Assembly (NCBI RefSeq): GCF_963966145.1
Contig: NC_091049.1
Coordinates: forward strand, 6,882,001 to 6,946,000
Reading direction: 5' to 3'
Source: Tenebrio molitor
Taxonomy: Eukaryota; Arthropoda; Insecta; Coleoptera; Tenebrionidae
DNA length: 64,000 bases
Part shown: in pieces, positions 1 to 10,212 of the stretch
How positions within the stretch are numbered: the stretch's first letter is position 1
Layout: each line of letters starts with the position of its first letter
The notes under the pieces: model-generated
Databases searched by the model: none
What the model saw: the letters and a program-made list of their open reading frames with translations, nothing else
Told to the model about the DNA's origin: nothing
Program-made: the position numbers and the translations under genes

Positions 1-677
1 TGTTGGTCCAAACCAAGTACTACATGCACAGGAACCGATTCCCGGGGAGGCTGAGGAGGCGAGTCCTCACTTATTACTCTTTCAAGTTCAACCAGAAGTT
101 TTTCTCGGAGCAAAAGATCTTGGACACGCTCAGCGAACATCTTCGGATGGAGATACTTCTTTACAGCTGTCGGAATCTCGTCGAGAACGTGCAGATATTC
201 AAGGGATTGTCTAAAGCCGCAGTGGGGAGTCTGTTGGCGTTGCTACACCAAGAAATTTATTTGCCGAAAGATCAGATCATGAGTAGCGAAGGGGACAAGG
301 GGAAATTGTTTTTTGTTTTGTACGGGACTTGTGGGCTGCAGGCGTTGCCTGCCAAAGAACTGACCCACATAGAAGACGGAGATCATTTCGGGGATGTCGG
401 TTTAATAAGGAATACCCAAATTCAGTTCTATTATCGAGTGGTGGCTTTGGAGGCGTCCGAGGTGTACTCATTACAGGAAGAAGATTTGCACTTTTGCTGT
501 TCGAACCATCCTGAAATAGTGCACAAATTGTTTACAATTGCCAGGGCCAAAGAGAAGGTCTACGCACAGATGATGGGATTTAGAGACGACCCCTACGACT
601 CCAGCGATATTCTACAGCAGCTGAGGAATGGTAAAATACTCATGCGTGGAATGCGACGCCATGCGTTGTTGTTGTGA
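1..677 (+). CDS. HCN/CNG-like channel A, 3' part only
   Basis: The reading frame is already open at the window edge, so this is the C-terminal part of a larger channel gene; the membrane region lies outside. What remains is the C-linker (FSEQKILDTLSEHLRMEILL) and a cyclic-nucleotide-binding domain with the IEDGDHFGD turn, then a short tail. It is nearly identical at DNA level to the C-terminal half of gene C (minus strand, 4049-3607) up to about position 445, where the two abruptly diverge. At the phosphate-cassette positions where HCN channels have Arg-Thr, this protein aligns Phe-Tyr, so classical cAMP binding is doubtful. No intron interrupts the visible part. It ends with TGA at 675-677, followed 30 bases later by AATAAA. 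The family assignment is firm; the missing 5' part and the function are not visible. Confidence 0.85.
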   Translation, partial: LVQTKYYMHRNRFPGRLRRRVLTYYSFKFNQKFFSEQKILDTLSEHLRMEILLYSCRNLVENVQIFKGLSKAAVGSLLALLHQEIYLPKDQIMSSEGDKGKLFFVLYGTCGLQALPAKELTHIEDGDHFGDVGLIRNTQIQFYYRVVALEASEVYSLQEEDLHFCCSNHPEIVHKLFTIARAKEKVYAQMMGFRDDPYDSSDILQQLRNGKILMRGMRRHALLL

Positions 678-706
678 GATTTTCTTGTTCTTATTGCTCT
701 CTTGTC

Positions 707-712
707 AATAAA
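707..712 (+). other. poly(A) signal of channel A
   Basis: AATAAA 30 bases after the stop codon of gene A. It marks the likely 3' end of that gene and supports A being transcribed rather than a dead fragment. Confidence 0.6.
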
Positions 713-785
713 CTTATCAACTTCGACAAGTCTTTACTCTTGTCTCTGCATTACTTTGACATATTGTTATAAAGAAACTGAACTC

Positions 786-1222
786 TTTTTTTTTTAAAGT
801 ATAGCCTTTCCCCTTTTACCACTACTGGTCTATCAGGTACCTTGCGGTCGGCTTGTTTTTTCCTCTCTTTTTCCCCAGGTGGTGCGGCGGGGCTCCGGGG
901 TACTTTCCCCGGCCACCCACGCCCCCCTCTCTTCTCCTTTCTCCTTTCTGGACGACACAACACGAATACAACACACAACATCCAACATCCCGAATTTGAA
1001 CCCTGCCGACCTCGCGGTGGTGTCGGAAGAGTGTCGCTCTTCCTTCCACCACCCTACCGTCAGCCCCTGAGAGACATACACACACATCCATGGCCCGGCC
1101 GAGGTTCCTTCCTTGGAAAAAATCCTCCCCCTTCGGTGAGATTCGAACCCACTAGCGCCGGGACCGCGACCTCGGCGCACTGTCTCCGACAGCCATGCGA
1201 CCACCGAGCTACCTCTGAACTC
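786..1222 (-). mobile_element. tRNA-headed SINE
   Basis: Read on the minus strand, the element starts with a tRNA-like promoter: an A box resembling TAGCTCGGTGG (1201-1211) and a B box GGTTCGAATCTCACC (1135-1149). A GC-rich body of roughly 300 bases follows, then an A-rich tail seen as ten T at 786-795 on the plus strand. This order (pol III head, unrelated body, A tail) is that of a SINE. The several 60-130 codon open frames here on both strands come from high GC and are not genes. It sits between channel genes A and B. The 5' boundary is approximate and I saw no clear target-site duplication. Confidence 0.75.
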
Positions 1223-1448
1223 TTTGGTTGAAGACCGAATGCTATACTGTGACTTAACAGTACTGTCTGAGCAGGAATCGCTTCTTGATCAAATTGAGTA
1301 CTCAACTATGAACAGTAATGTCAGAAAACCAAGGGATTCATTTGGGGAGAGACAAAAAGAAATTGCATCTGGGGTAAAGACTCGAAAAAATCATATTTAG
1401 GAGTGAGAATCTAGAACTCTGAATAGAGTTTCAAACTCAAGTGTCAAA

Positions 1449-3215
1449 ATGCCAATAGCGCCGAAAAATCGTTTCAAACACGATTGTGACCTCCCCCCGG
1501 AGTACTTCCACTATGAAGTCAACTCCCCTTACGAGACACGGCTGCGCAAGCTGGGGCACCGCTTGACGAACTTTATAACAGTGTACCAACACTTCGACAG
1601 CCTGCAGTACTTCCGAAGCAACTGTGCTTTCAGGAAGGAAAGAAGACGCCACTTGATGACGTTGAAATACAAGTACATCATCCACCCTTTCAGCATGTTC
1701 GCCCGGAGGAAAGCGGTGGCCATAACGACGCTGTGGATGGTGCTCTATTTCGTCGAAACATTCACCGGAAGTTTTCTCGCAGTTGCGTTCCACAACAGAG
1801 ACCTCGTTATCGTCGAGATCTTCCTGATGGTGATGAACCTGGGATTGTTGTTGGACGTGATCACTCGGTTCTTTGTAGGGTATCCGGTGGAGAGGACGAG
1901 AGTAGTGATTTTGGATTCGCACGCGATACATAAGAAGTACCTCACTACGTATTTCTTCTTCGACCTGGGAGCAATCATGAGTTACATCATCTTCTATTTC
2001 GGGCGTTTTATGGGCAAAAGGGCCGAAATAATAGTGTTCCAGTTCCACAAACTGAGATTTGCCAGGATCAAGACTCTCTTGGACAATACTGACATGATGT
2101 TGGCTTCATTTAAAGTGAAAGAGTCCAAAAGAACTTGCATAATTCTTGGCTTGACCGCGATTTTGTTGCTACACGGCTTCACTTGCATTTTCGGACTCAT
2201 GCCCGTGATGCGCCAGGCTTACGATATACCCTACAATCAGTCCTTTCTCTACTATTATGACCGCGAACAAGGCATACATGACTTGATGGAAGAAGCATTG
2301 CACCAAGAAGTAAAAATGCCTCATTGTATCAAAATGTACATCACGCATATGTCAATGGTCATGTGTCACTTCTTCGGCTGCGGAACGTTCCGTTCCCAGA
2401 CAAAAGACTCCACCGAGATGCTTTTCTTGTCTTCCGTTCTCCTCAGCGGCTTGATCTTCTACGTTTACACGGTCGCCAAGGTCCTTCAACTCTTCGGAGT
2501 TGTCAACATCTCCGAGATCAAGTACGAAGAGCTGAACATGCAGGTGAGCCAGTACATGGTCAAGAAGAATTTCCCCCGCGACCTCAAGAAACGCATCAAC
2601 AAGTACTACGACTACAAATTCAACAAGAAATTCTTCTCGGAGCAGCGCATCTTGGACACCCTCACGGAGCACCTCCGCATGGAAGTCCTCCTCTACAGCT
2701 GCAGAAATCTGATCGGTGAGGTGCAAATCTTCAAGGGGTTGTCGAAAGCGGCAGTGGGGTGCGTGTTGGCGCTCTTGAAGCAAGAGATCTACATCCCCCA
2801 CGATGTGATCATGGCGCCGGACGACGAGAGCGGTAGCATCTATTTCATCCTGTACGGTACTTGCGGGATCAAACTGGTGTCGGGGAAGGAGGTGATGCAC
2901 ATCGAAGACGGTCACCATTTCGGTGACACCAGTGATTTCGAGAAGTACACCAAAACACAAATTTTGTATTCGGTGGTGGCGCTAGAAGTGTCCGAGGTGT
3001 ACAAATTGGAGAAGAAAGATATCAAGTACTGCTGCAAAACTTACCCAGAGATTGTCTACAAGCTGGAGGCGATGGCGAGGAACAAGGCGAAGAGGTACAA
3101 CGCGGTGTTTTCGATGAGGGGGGATGAAGATGACGAGACGACGGGTGACATTCTGGACGAGTTGAGAAGGGGGAGGATTCTGCATCCGGGGATAAAGCGA
3201 CAGGAGTTACTGTAG
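1449..3215 (+). CDS. HCN/CNG-like channel B, intronless
   Basis: 588 codons, a complete single-exon member of the voltage/cyclic-nucleotide-gated channel superfamily. Approximate layout: cytoplasmic N-terminus 1-87, S1 88-114, S2 120-140, S3 165-185, S4 190-215, S5 228-252, pore loop near 296-314, S6 323-350, C-linker 351-425, CNBD 426-545, tail to 588. The pore reads CHFFGCGTF (306-314) where HCN channels have CIGYG. S4 has only a few regularly spaced basic residues (R203, R206). In the CNBD the turn is IEDGHHFGD, and the Arg-Thr phosphate contacts align with Ile-Leu. The start context is CAAAATGCC. AATAAA follows the stop by about 20 bases. Length and domain order fit an HCN-type subunit. 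Whether it conducts, or acts as a silent or modulatory subunit, cannot be told. Confidence 0.9.
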   Translation: MPIAPKNRFKHDCDLPPEYFHYEVNSPYETRLRKLGHRLTNFITVYQHFDSLQYFRSNCAFRKERRRHLMTLKYKYIIHPFSMFARRKAVAITTLWMVLYFVETFTGSFLAVAFHNRDLVIVEIFLMVMNLGLLLDVITRFFVGYPVERTRVVILDSHAIHKKYLTTYFFFDLGAIMSYIIFYFGRFMGKRAEIIVFQFHKLRFARIKTLLDNTDMMLASFKVKESKRTCIILGLTAILLLHGFTCIFGLMPVMRQAYDIPYNQSFLYYYDREQGIHDLMEEALHQEVKMPHCIKMYITHMSMVMCHFFGCGTFRSQTKDSTEMLFLSSVLLSGLIFYVYTVAKVLQLFGVVNISEIKYEELNMQVSQYMVKKNFPRDLKKRINKYYDYKFNKKFFSEQRILDTLTEHLRMEVLLYSCRNLIGEVQIFKGLSKAAVGCVLALLKQEIYIPHDVIMAPDDESGSIYFILYGTCGIKLVSGKEVMHIEDGHHFGDTSDFEKYTKTQILYSVVALEVSEVYKLEKKDIKYCCKTYPEIVYKLEAMARNKAKRYNAVFSMRGDEDDETTGDILDELRRGRILHPGIKRQELL

Positions 3216-3236
3216 CAATTGTTATTTCTATTTGTA

Positions 3237-3242
3237 AATAAA
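3237..3242 (+). other. poly(A) signal of channel B
   Basis: AATAAA about 20 bases after the TAG stop of gene B. Confidence 0.65.
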
Positions 3243-3290
3243 AAGTGTTACATTCTATAGATTCAGACATGAAGAGTCTGTTTAAAACTG

Positions 3291-3296
3291 TTTATT
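3291..3296 (-). other. possible poly(A) signal of channel C
   Basis: AATAAA on the minus strand about 230 bases downstream of the gene C stop codon. Genes B and C converge on this short interval (3216-3525), which holds no other recognisable feature. Confidence 0.35.
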
Positions 3297-3525
3297 GTTT
3301 TTATTTTATACAATAAGTCCGGGAGTACTACTGCTGCAGCCAAATCACTGGGGGAACATAAGTTTCTAAATAAAATCACTGTGGAAGAGGTACTTGTCAC
3401 ATTTTTATACAAATGAAATTGAAGGTCTACTCTATCCATTTTGTTGTCGCTGAAGGCTGTTTTTGGTTGGATCATCTGTGGGTTGATCTTCTAATTGGTC
3501 TTGGCAAGTGTCAACAATCTGTGCA

Positions 3526-5127
3526 CTATTTCAGTATGTTTCGAACAGCAAAACTGTAAATCGTCTTGCCTTGGTGAAGTGAGTACACCTCACACGTTTC
3601 CAACGCCACCACTCGATAATAGAACTGAATTTGGGTATTCCTTATTAAACCGACATCCCCGAAATAATCTCCGTCTTCTATGTGGGTCAGTTCTTTGGCA
3701 GGCAACGCCTGCAGCCCACAAGTCCCGTACAAAACAAAAAACAATTTCCCCTTGTCCCCCTCGCTACTCATGATCTGATCTTTCGGCAAATAAGTTTCTT
3801 GGTGTAGCAACGCCAACAGACTCCCCACTGTCGCTTTAGACAATCCCTGGAACATCTGCACGTTCTCGACGAGATTCCGACAGCTGTAAAGAAGTATCTC
3901 CATCCGAAGATGTTCGCTGAGCGTGTCCAAGATCTTTTGCTCCGAGAAAAACTTCTGGTTGATCTTGAAAGAGTAATAAGTGAGGACTCGCCTCCTCAGC
4001 CTCCCCGGGAATCGGTTCCTGTGAATGTAGTACTTGGTTTGGACTAACAGTTCGTCGAATTTTGTCTCGGAGATGTTGGCTGTACCGAACAGCTGCAACA
4101 CGTAAGCGATAGACATGATGTTGAAAATGAGCCCCGTGACAAGAATCAGTGACATGGTGAACATCCCGACGGCGCCATCTGTCTTGTAGTAACCGACTCC
4201 TGCACCGTAGAAGTGACACAGTACCATCTCCAAGTGCTCGGCGTAATGCGAGTACATATTGTCGCTAAAAGTGGTGTGCAGCTCTGTCTCAACGTTCAGG
4301 GCCAACATCTCGAAGTATCTGCCGCGGGGGACCAACCAGGAGTCGTTACTTGGGATTCCATAGACATCACGAACGATGGGAATGAGCGCAAGGAAACAGG
4401 TCCACCAGTGGGTGACCAGAACGGTTACAAGAGCTATCTTACTGATGATTCGTATAGCGTCCTTCAATTCCAACAGTTTCAAGCAAATGTCGAAGTTCAG
4501 GAGCAAAGTTTTCAATCGCATGAAGCGGATGTACTTCAGCTGGAATATCAGGATTTGTTTTTCTATTGACATATGCCGAAACAAACAAAGAAGCACTGAA
4601 ACCAGTCCTGGAAAGGTGTCTACGAATAAGTAGCCGGTGATGTAGTGCTTCAGCACTTGTCGTTGATTCAAAACTATCTCTCGCGTCTTGGGAACGATAT
4701 ATCCGGTAAAGAATCGAATCACAACGTCCACCATCAAAATCAGATTGATAAAGCCCATTATTACTTCCACACATATATTGATTCGGGTTTGGGTAGTTAG
4801 GTACGTCTTGGCATAAAAGGTGCCAAGGAACGGGTCGGCCACGAATATCGAGAACCAAGCAAAGATCATGACAATTCTCTTGCACACCAACAACTTGCTC
4901 AAAGGATGTACTATGTACTTGAAATTTCTTGTACTGAGGTGTCTTTGCTTTTCCTTCCGCAGAGCCGCCATGCTCCGAAAGAACCGACAATTGTGTTTGC
5001 TTCTGTAGATACTCGAGAACTGTCTGAAGCGGTACCAACATTTGTGGAAAGCACCGGAGTAAGGAAATAGTGTGCAAGCTGCATTCTCATGTTCTTTGGC
5101 CACGTGGCATTGATGTTGATTCCCCAT
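3526..5127 (-). CDS. HCN/CNG-like channel C, C-terminally truncated
   Basis: 533 codons, start context CAAAATGGG. Same layout as gene B: S1 near 83-105, S2 118-140, S3 160-182, S4 190-215, S5 225-252, pore loop near 296-314, S6 320-348, C-linker 350-425 and a CNBD. The pore reads CHFYGAGVG (304-312). The CNBD is cut short: relative to gene A an extra 5 bases near 3555-3580 shift the frame, giving an unrelated tail and a stop. The final CNBD helix and C-terminal tail are therefore missing, and even the original frame reaches a TAG at about 3496. The last half is almost identical to gene A in inverted orientation. It could be a functional short subunit or a young pseudogene; the open membrane region argues that loss was recent. 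Confidence 0.75.
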   Translation of the reverse strand: MGNQHQCHVAKEHENAACTLFPYSGAFHKCWYRFRQFSSIYRSKHNCRFFRSMAALRKEKQRHLSTRNFKYIVHPLSKLLVCKRIVMIFAWFSIFVADPFLGTFYAKTYLTTQTRINICVEVIMGFINLILMVDVVIRFFTGYIVPKTREIVLNQRQVLKHYITGYLFVDTFPGLVSVLLCLFRHMSIEKQILIFQLKYIRFMRLKTLLLNFDICLKLLELKDAIRIISKIALVTVLVTHWWTCFLALIPIVRDVYGIPSNDSWLVPRGRYFEMLALNVETELHTTFSDNMYSHYAEHLEMVLCHFYGAGVGYYKTDGAVGMFTMSLILVTGLIFNIMSIAYVLQLFGTANISETKFDELLVQTKYYIHRNRFPGRLRRRVLTYYSFKINQKFFSEQKILDTLSEHLRMEILLYSCRNLVENVQMFQGLSKATVGSLLALLHQETYLPKDQIMSSEGDKGKLFFVLYGTCGLQALPAKELTHIEDGDYFGDVGLIRNTQIQFYYRVVALETCEVYSLHQGKTIYSFAVRNILK

Positions 5128-5375
5128 TTTGACAAGCCAACACCTGAATTCATAGATATCTTGATCGATCCAGTTCTGATTGTCTTCACCATCACGGATT
5201 TGCCAAAGAGACGAATCCTTTGTCCCAAAGAGATAATCCGATTGCTCTGAACACTCTCAATAGAAGTTACAGCTTTAATTGGCAAATAGTACTACCTAGC
5301 ACCATCCGCGTTAAATTGGAAGACAAAATTTGAGAATTTAAATCGTGTTAAATTGCTTAATGCTTTAGAATAATT
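5128..5375. other. 5' flank of channel C
   Basis: Upstream region of the minus-strand channel gene C up to the next mobile element. A longer open frame runs through it on the minus strand but shows no channel homology, so I treat it as promoter and 5' UTR. Confidence 0.3.
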
Positions 5376-5954
5376 TATACAGGGTGATTTATAATAGGTG
5401 TAAAAAAACTTTGACATCGTGTTCGGGAAGTCATTTTAAGAAAAAAAATGTTATATAAATATAGGTCGTAATTTTTGTATTTACAGAACTACAGCAGATT
5501 TATATTTTATTGAAATACCTGATTATTCAAGTACAATTTTAAGAAATAGATAACTAGAAAAATAAATCACTATGAAAGAAAAATATTGCCCATAACAAAA
5601 ACTCTGCGAGAACGTTGACGTCAATCAATTAATCTGATACTCTCTAGACGCCTGAAGACCGTTAACATCACAATACCCATGCAGATAATCAATATCTGCA
5701 ATTTCAGCTACACTAAATTTATTCATTTTGACAACTATCAACTAGTTTTAATTGTTTACAAATTATTTTGTTTATTTCCATGGCTACTAGATTTTAAAGT
5801 TGTACTTTAATCATTTATTTCAATAAATTTTAAATCTGTTGTAGTTCTGTAAATAAACAAAATAGCACCTATATTAATATAACATTTTTTTCTTAAAATG
5901 ACCTCCCGAACACGTTGTCAAAGTTTTTTACACCTATTATAAATCACCCTGTAT
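5376..5954. mobile_element. MITE with ~115-bp inverted termini
   Basis: The left end TACAGGGTGATTTATAATAG and its reverse complement at 5930-5952 bound the element. The homology continues inward for about 115 bases on each side, including the shared TTTACAGAACTACA stretch. Flanking TA dinucleotides fit a Tc1/mariner-type target. The interior is AT-rich and non-coding, so this is a non-autonomous foldback/MITE copy. Confidence 0.75.
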
Positions 5955-8692
5955 ACTCTAAATTTGAAGAAGTAAACATTTTTCGAATGTCCTAAAAAGG
6001 ATAGAATCTTTTTTATCTTTTTTTTTTATTTTTATACTCCTCATTTTGACAACCTAGTATGAAATTTGTTACCAGCGTCCAATATCTTGATCTGTCTAGT
6101 TTGGCACATTCTTCAATCATCAAAGGAATTGAAATCGAAGCAAACTGTTTGTTCTAATTGGACTCCTGTCTTAAGTAGAAGTGTTGAATTCTCTCATGGG
6201 CTGTGACCTTGGGAATTTATGCGCGAAGTCTGAGCGAAAAACCAGTGAAAAATGTGTACATGAAAACTGAAAACGTCGACTGCTTTCTAATTCAAATATG
6301 TACATGCGAGAGAGAGACGAAACTAATGTAACGAATGACGATGTTTTTGGGTCTGTTTGTAGCGCCTACTTGTCGTTTGCGCAGACGTGACTCATAGCCC
6401 ATGAGATAATCCAACACCTATACCTATCTCCTTTTGATATCTTTGACTTTGACTTTGACTCCCGCAGGATTATGTATAAGTTTTAAAATCTAAATTTGAA
6501 ATATCCACCTCTCGGCAAATTCTCTCTCGTCCTCCGCGGCCAATATTATTCGTTCACCCCAAAAATCAACACCTCCGCGCTCCCCTCGCCCAATTACCCT
6601 AAACATATGTCAAACACGAATTATCTAATCGGATTATCGCTTAAGCACACGCGAACCTCCGCTCCCTTGTTTGCTTTGACATTTTTTTAACCGCTTGATT
6701 GGCTGTTGATTGGTGTAATTTGAGAGGCCTCGTATTGCATTATTAAAAAAAAATTAATCTCCGCTCCGCCACGAAATAAATTAACTCCGGTGGAGTCTCT
6801 CCCTTCGACATAATTCAAGACGATCCCATAATTCCATTTTCCGCTCAACAACACAATAAAGAACCATAAATGGCGATCGGAATTTTTTCCCAATGCTCTT
6901 CGAACGGCACGTTCTAAACACCTCTCGTCCTGCCGTTATGATTGATGGTGACGTGTTGAAAGCATTGTCAAACGACTTAATGGCTCGATAAATATTAATG
7001 TGATCGTGAAGAGGTGCAGCTCTCGCAACCGGAGGACAAAACGATGAGAACACAAAGAGCAAAGAGAGAGATTGCTTTTTCTTTGTACTTAGGCGTACTT
7101 AACTCCGTGCTTTGGTTTCCTGGGGGATAGAAAAAATACTCCAAATACAGGACTACTACAAAGTAAGATATTTAACTACCGTGAGTCCCACCCTAACGAA
7201 TAAATACGCCTTCCTGCCGTTCACAATCGCATTATCCTCCTCCGTGTGGATACTCCACACACGTAGTTCTATTCCCACGTGGGTTCCCCACGACCGCGCC
7301 GACTGGGGAAAAATCGCGGGGGTTCCACCGACTCCACGAAGAACCGCCCGGAGTTGAGTTATTGGAATTCCGGGAGCGATCGGCTCGTCTTAACGACGAT
7401 GGCGGAATCCGACCCTTCCCTCCATCACTAAAACTAGTTCATTACTCGACGAAAATCAATCGGTGCTTGTCCAAAGACGGGACTTCATCACGCGAAGAAT
7501 TTTAATGAACTGGGAGGCGAGAGCGAGTTATCGCAGCGATTTGTCTCGACTGTCGATGACTCGATTTTACTTCCAACTTCATTTCATTTAAAACACAGCT
7601 CTGATGGGAATTTTATGATGAACTAAGTAAAAATAGTGGAGCAAGCTGCAAAATGAATTTTTACACTTTTTGGTCTGCACATTTTACTAGACTGCTAAGT
7701 TGTTTGCTCGTCGACGAAGATCTGTCAATATTCTGGCGAGCAGATTTTTATGCTTTTGTTGCAATTTCCTGGCGTTTTAATATTCCTCCGCTCAATAGGG
7801 CTTTATTGGTCCAGTCACATATCGGAAGTTATACAGAGGTAAAGTTTCACACTGTAGGGTGATATGACACGAGACAAACTGGGTCGGGGGCTGGAAGAGG
7901 CGTTTGTATTGGATGAGACATTTTCCATTTGACATCAAGGAAAGGGAATTGCTAACAACGTGACGAGGAAGCAACTAAGGTGGGTTGTTGGGGGAGGTGC
8001 AGAAAACTAACACTGTTGAAAATTTCTACAAATATAAAAATGGTGGATGCGCTAGCAAACTGGTACTGTCTGTTAGAGTGAACGAAAACACGTTTGTTTA
8101 AAAATAATTTTGGGAAAAGATAAAATGACGTTTATTAATTTTTCATAAATATTGAAAATCCTAATCCTAAAGAACAAAAATATAAATGGTGGATGCATCA
8201 CAAAAAATAATTTTGCGTAACCTGCGTTCAAAAAATCATGTGTTTGGAGTACATATTATGCATTTTTGGTGTGTTTGTTGTGTCAGTCTAAACTAGCATT
8301 TGGTTAATATCTGAAAGTTTAATTTCAGGTTATGTGAGTTTAGTAACGACAAGCATATTTCGAACCACAGCCAACTCTACACCTGCTAATTTCTGAAACA
8401 CTCGTTACTAGATTTTCTTTTGTAAAAATTTGAGATTTTTTAAAAAATTGGTAAACCACTTGCAACAATAGAGAAATATCTAGGAAAATAATTTTGGTTT
8501 TCTTTAAAAAACATCCGAAATACGATTTTTTACGTGAGAATGGAAATGGTGGATTTCGAACCATGTGTCAAATATTTTGCAAATCTTATGGAGAACAAAA
8601 GAATAAAAATGGCATTATTTATAATTGTGGCAACTTGTGTGTTATGTATGTTTGTTATGTGATGAATTCAAGAATCTTTTGCTCTTTTTTTG
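5955..8692. other. non-coding, no gene seen
   Basis: About 2.7 kb without a supportable gene. Short open frames have no recognisable domains. Two isolated degenerate copies of the ATGGTGGATGCG box seen in the 15.9-18.4 kb array lie near 8040 and 8186. Confidence 0.5.
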
Positions 8693-8869
8693 CAAGGGCG
8701 TAGCAAAGGGGGGGGCAGGTGGGCCCGGCCCACCCTAGAATCCTTCTGGCCCACCCCAGAATAAAAGTAAAACACATTAAAAACAAGATACATCTGCAAT
8801 ATCTATCTATCATCTATCTGTGGTTTAAAATTTGGCCCACCCCAGCAAAAAATCATTGCTACGGCCTTG
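8693..8869. mobile_element. hAT-like MITE with exact 8-bp TSD
   Basis: Termini CAAGGGCGTAGCAA (8693-8706) and the inverse of CAAGGCCGTAGCAA (ending 8869) form imperfect inverted repeats of the C-A-[AG]-G-G-[GC]-C-G-T-A-G-C type common in hAT elements. TTTTTTTG occurs immediately on both sides (8685-8692 and 8870-8877), giving an exact 8-bp target duplication as expected for hAT insertion. The 177-bp body carries GGCCCACCCCAG-type repeats and no coding capacity. Confidence 0.85.
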
Positions 8870-9973
8870 TTTTTTTGGGAAGTTAAGAGACTAGTAAAAC
8901 AGCGAGTGATATTTTTTATTGCAGTAAGTAGGCTTCAAGGATTCAAAAACAATTTTGTATGAAATTTTGTAAAGATATCAAAAGAGAAAGTTTTAGTAAA
9001 ATTTGTAAAATGCAAAAAATTGAAAGTATGATATGTTGCCTTTTGGAAAAGTATGTAAAATATTTGAAAAAGAAGCTTAGAGCTTACAGTTGCAAAAACT
9101 AAAATATTCCAAATTACATTCCGTTATTAGATATTTATGCAACAAGTGAGATATAGGCATTATCGCACGCATGTGAAGTTTCTACAACGAGGCCTCGATC
9201 CCACTTTATGCAATCACATAGTAATGAATGTTTTACGGCACGCCCCATGGTAAAGTAAGTCATTATCTGACTCAAACAAATGAAACAAAATGGATACCTC
9301 TCATGATCGTAGAAAAAATTCTGTAACATCTTTGCAAAATATTTCTAAAAAAATTTTGGAGATTCTTCTTAGGTGTTTCTACATATTTAGAAAGGTGTTG
9401 ATTTCATTATTTCTTTTGGGAAGGAATCTCCAAACACTTGATCAAACCAGTTGATAATTGATAAAAATGATAAATAACAGAAATACAATAAAGAAATATA
9501 TCCAAAAGTATCTTTTATAAGGTGGTAAAATGGTGGGTGTGCCTTAAAATTTTTATTTTTCCCTTTCTGCCGCCTCTTGACGGTCTTTTGAACAAAAACT
9601 ATCTACCTACTCGGTTCCCAAGCTCTATATTACTTGCATCCTTTGTTTTATTTAACCCTACTTAAGTTTTTATAACTTCAGTTTCAAACTTCTCTAAAAA
9701 ACTCAGTTCTGTGGTGACATAGGTACAACAGAACCCTCACACGCCATCCCTCTCTAGTTTCTAGACTTTACAAACCCTTCGTTTCCCCACCCTTAAGCTG
9801 AACCGTCAAATTTATATTGAGACCAATCTATAATACATATAAATCTTCCCCCAAACTGGGACTCACTCCCGAAACTAGAACAAAGTGAAAATCGATATTG
9901 CACCAGTTCGGAGAAACTCTTCAGGTGTGTTATATCACCCGAAGGGCATCCAACTGGAAAAAAATCGAAAAAA

Positions 9974-10212
9974 CATGTCATTCTTCAAACGCATTGTTAC
10001 GCTCCACGCTCCATCTCTCAAATAACTCCAACTCCCCTCCCTCTTCGATCGGGAGCGGCACCGCCTGCGCCATCTATCTCCGCCGTCCCCAACCAGACGC
10101 ACTTCGTGCAGATCTCTCGCCGCAACCTCTGCGTTTCAACAGATGGCGCTGCCGAAAACGCCGCCGCCGCCACGACCTTGACCGTGCACTCTTGTATCGA
10201 TTGCGGATTCGG
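9974..10212 (+). other. weak exon candidate in GC-rich island
   Basis: One frame is open through this stretch and ends at a GTAGGT donor-like site (10213-10218); the in-frame stop TAG (10214-10216) falls inside the putative intron. The second half translates to a balanced composition (VPNQTHFVQISRRNLCVSTD) with C/G-ending codons. There is no recognised domain, no clear acceptor or start, and no partner exon. It may be chance. Confidence 0.2.

Noticed and set aside
1135..1216. Genuine tRNA gene
   Set aside because: A and B boxes are present but no stable acceptor stem is visible and a SINE body with A tail follows.
822..1305. Open frames of 80-130 codons on both strands near 0.8-1.3 kb
   Set aside because: They lie in the GC-rich body and head of a tRNA-derived SINE; arginine/serine-rich translations have no domain.
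1437..3185. Minus-strand frames opposite channel gene B (up to 203 codons)
   Set aside because: Antisense shadows of the coding frame; histidine/glutamate-rich composition mirrors its codons.
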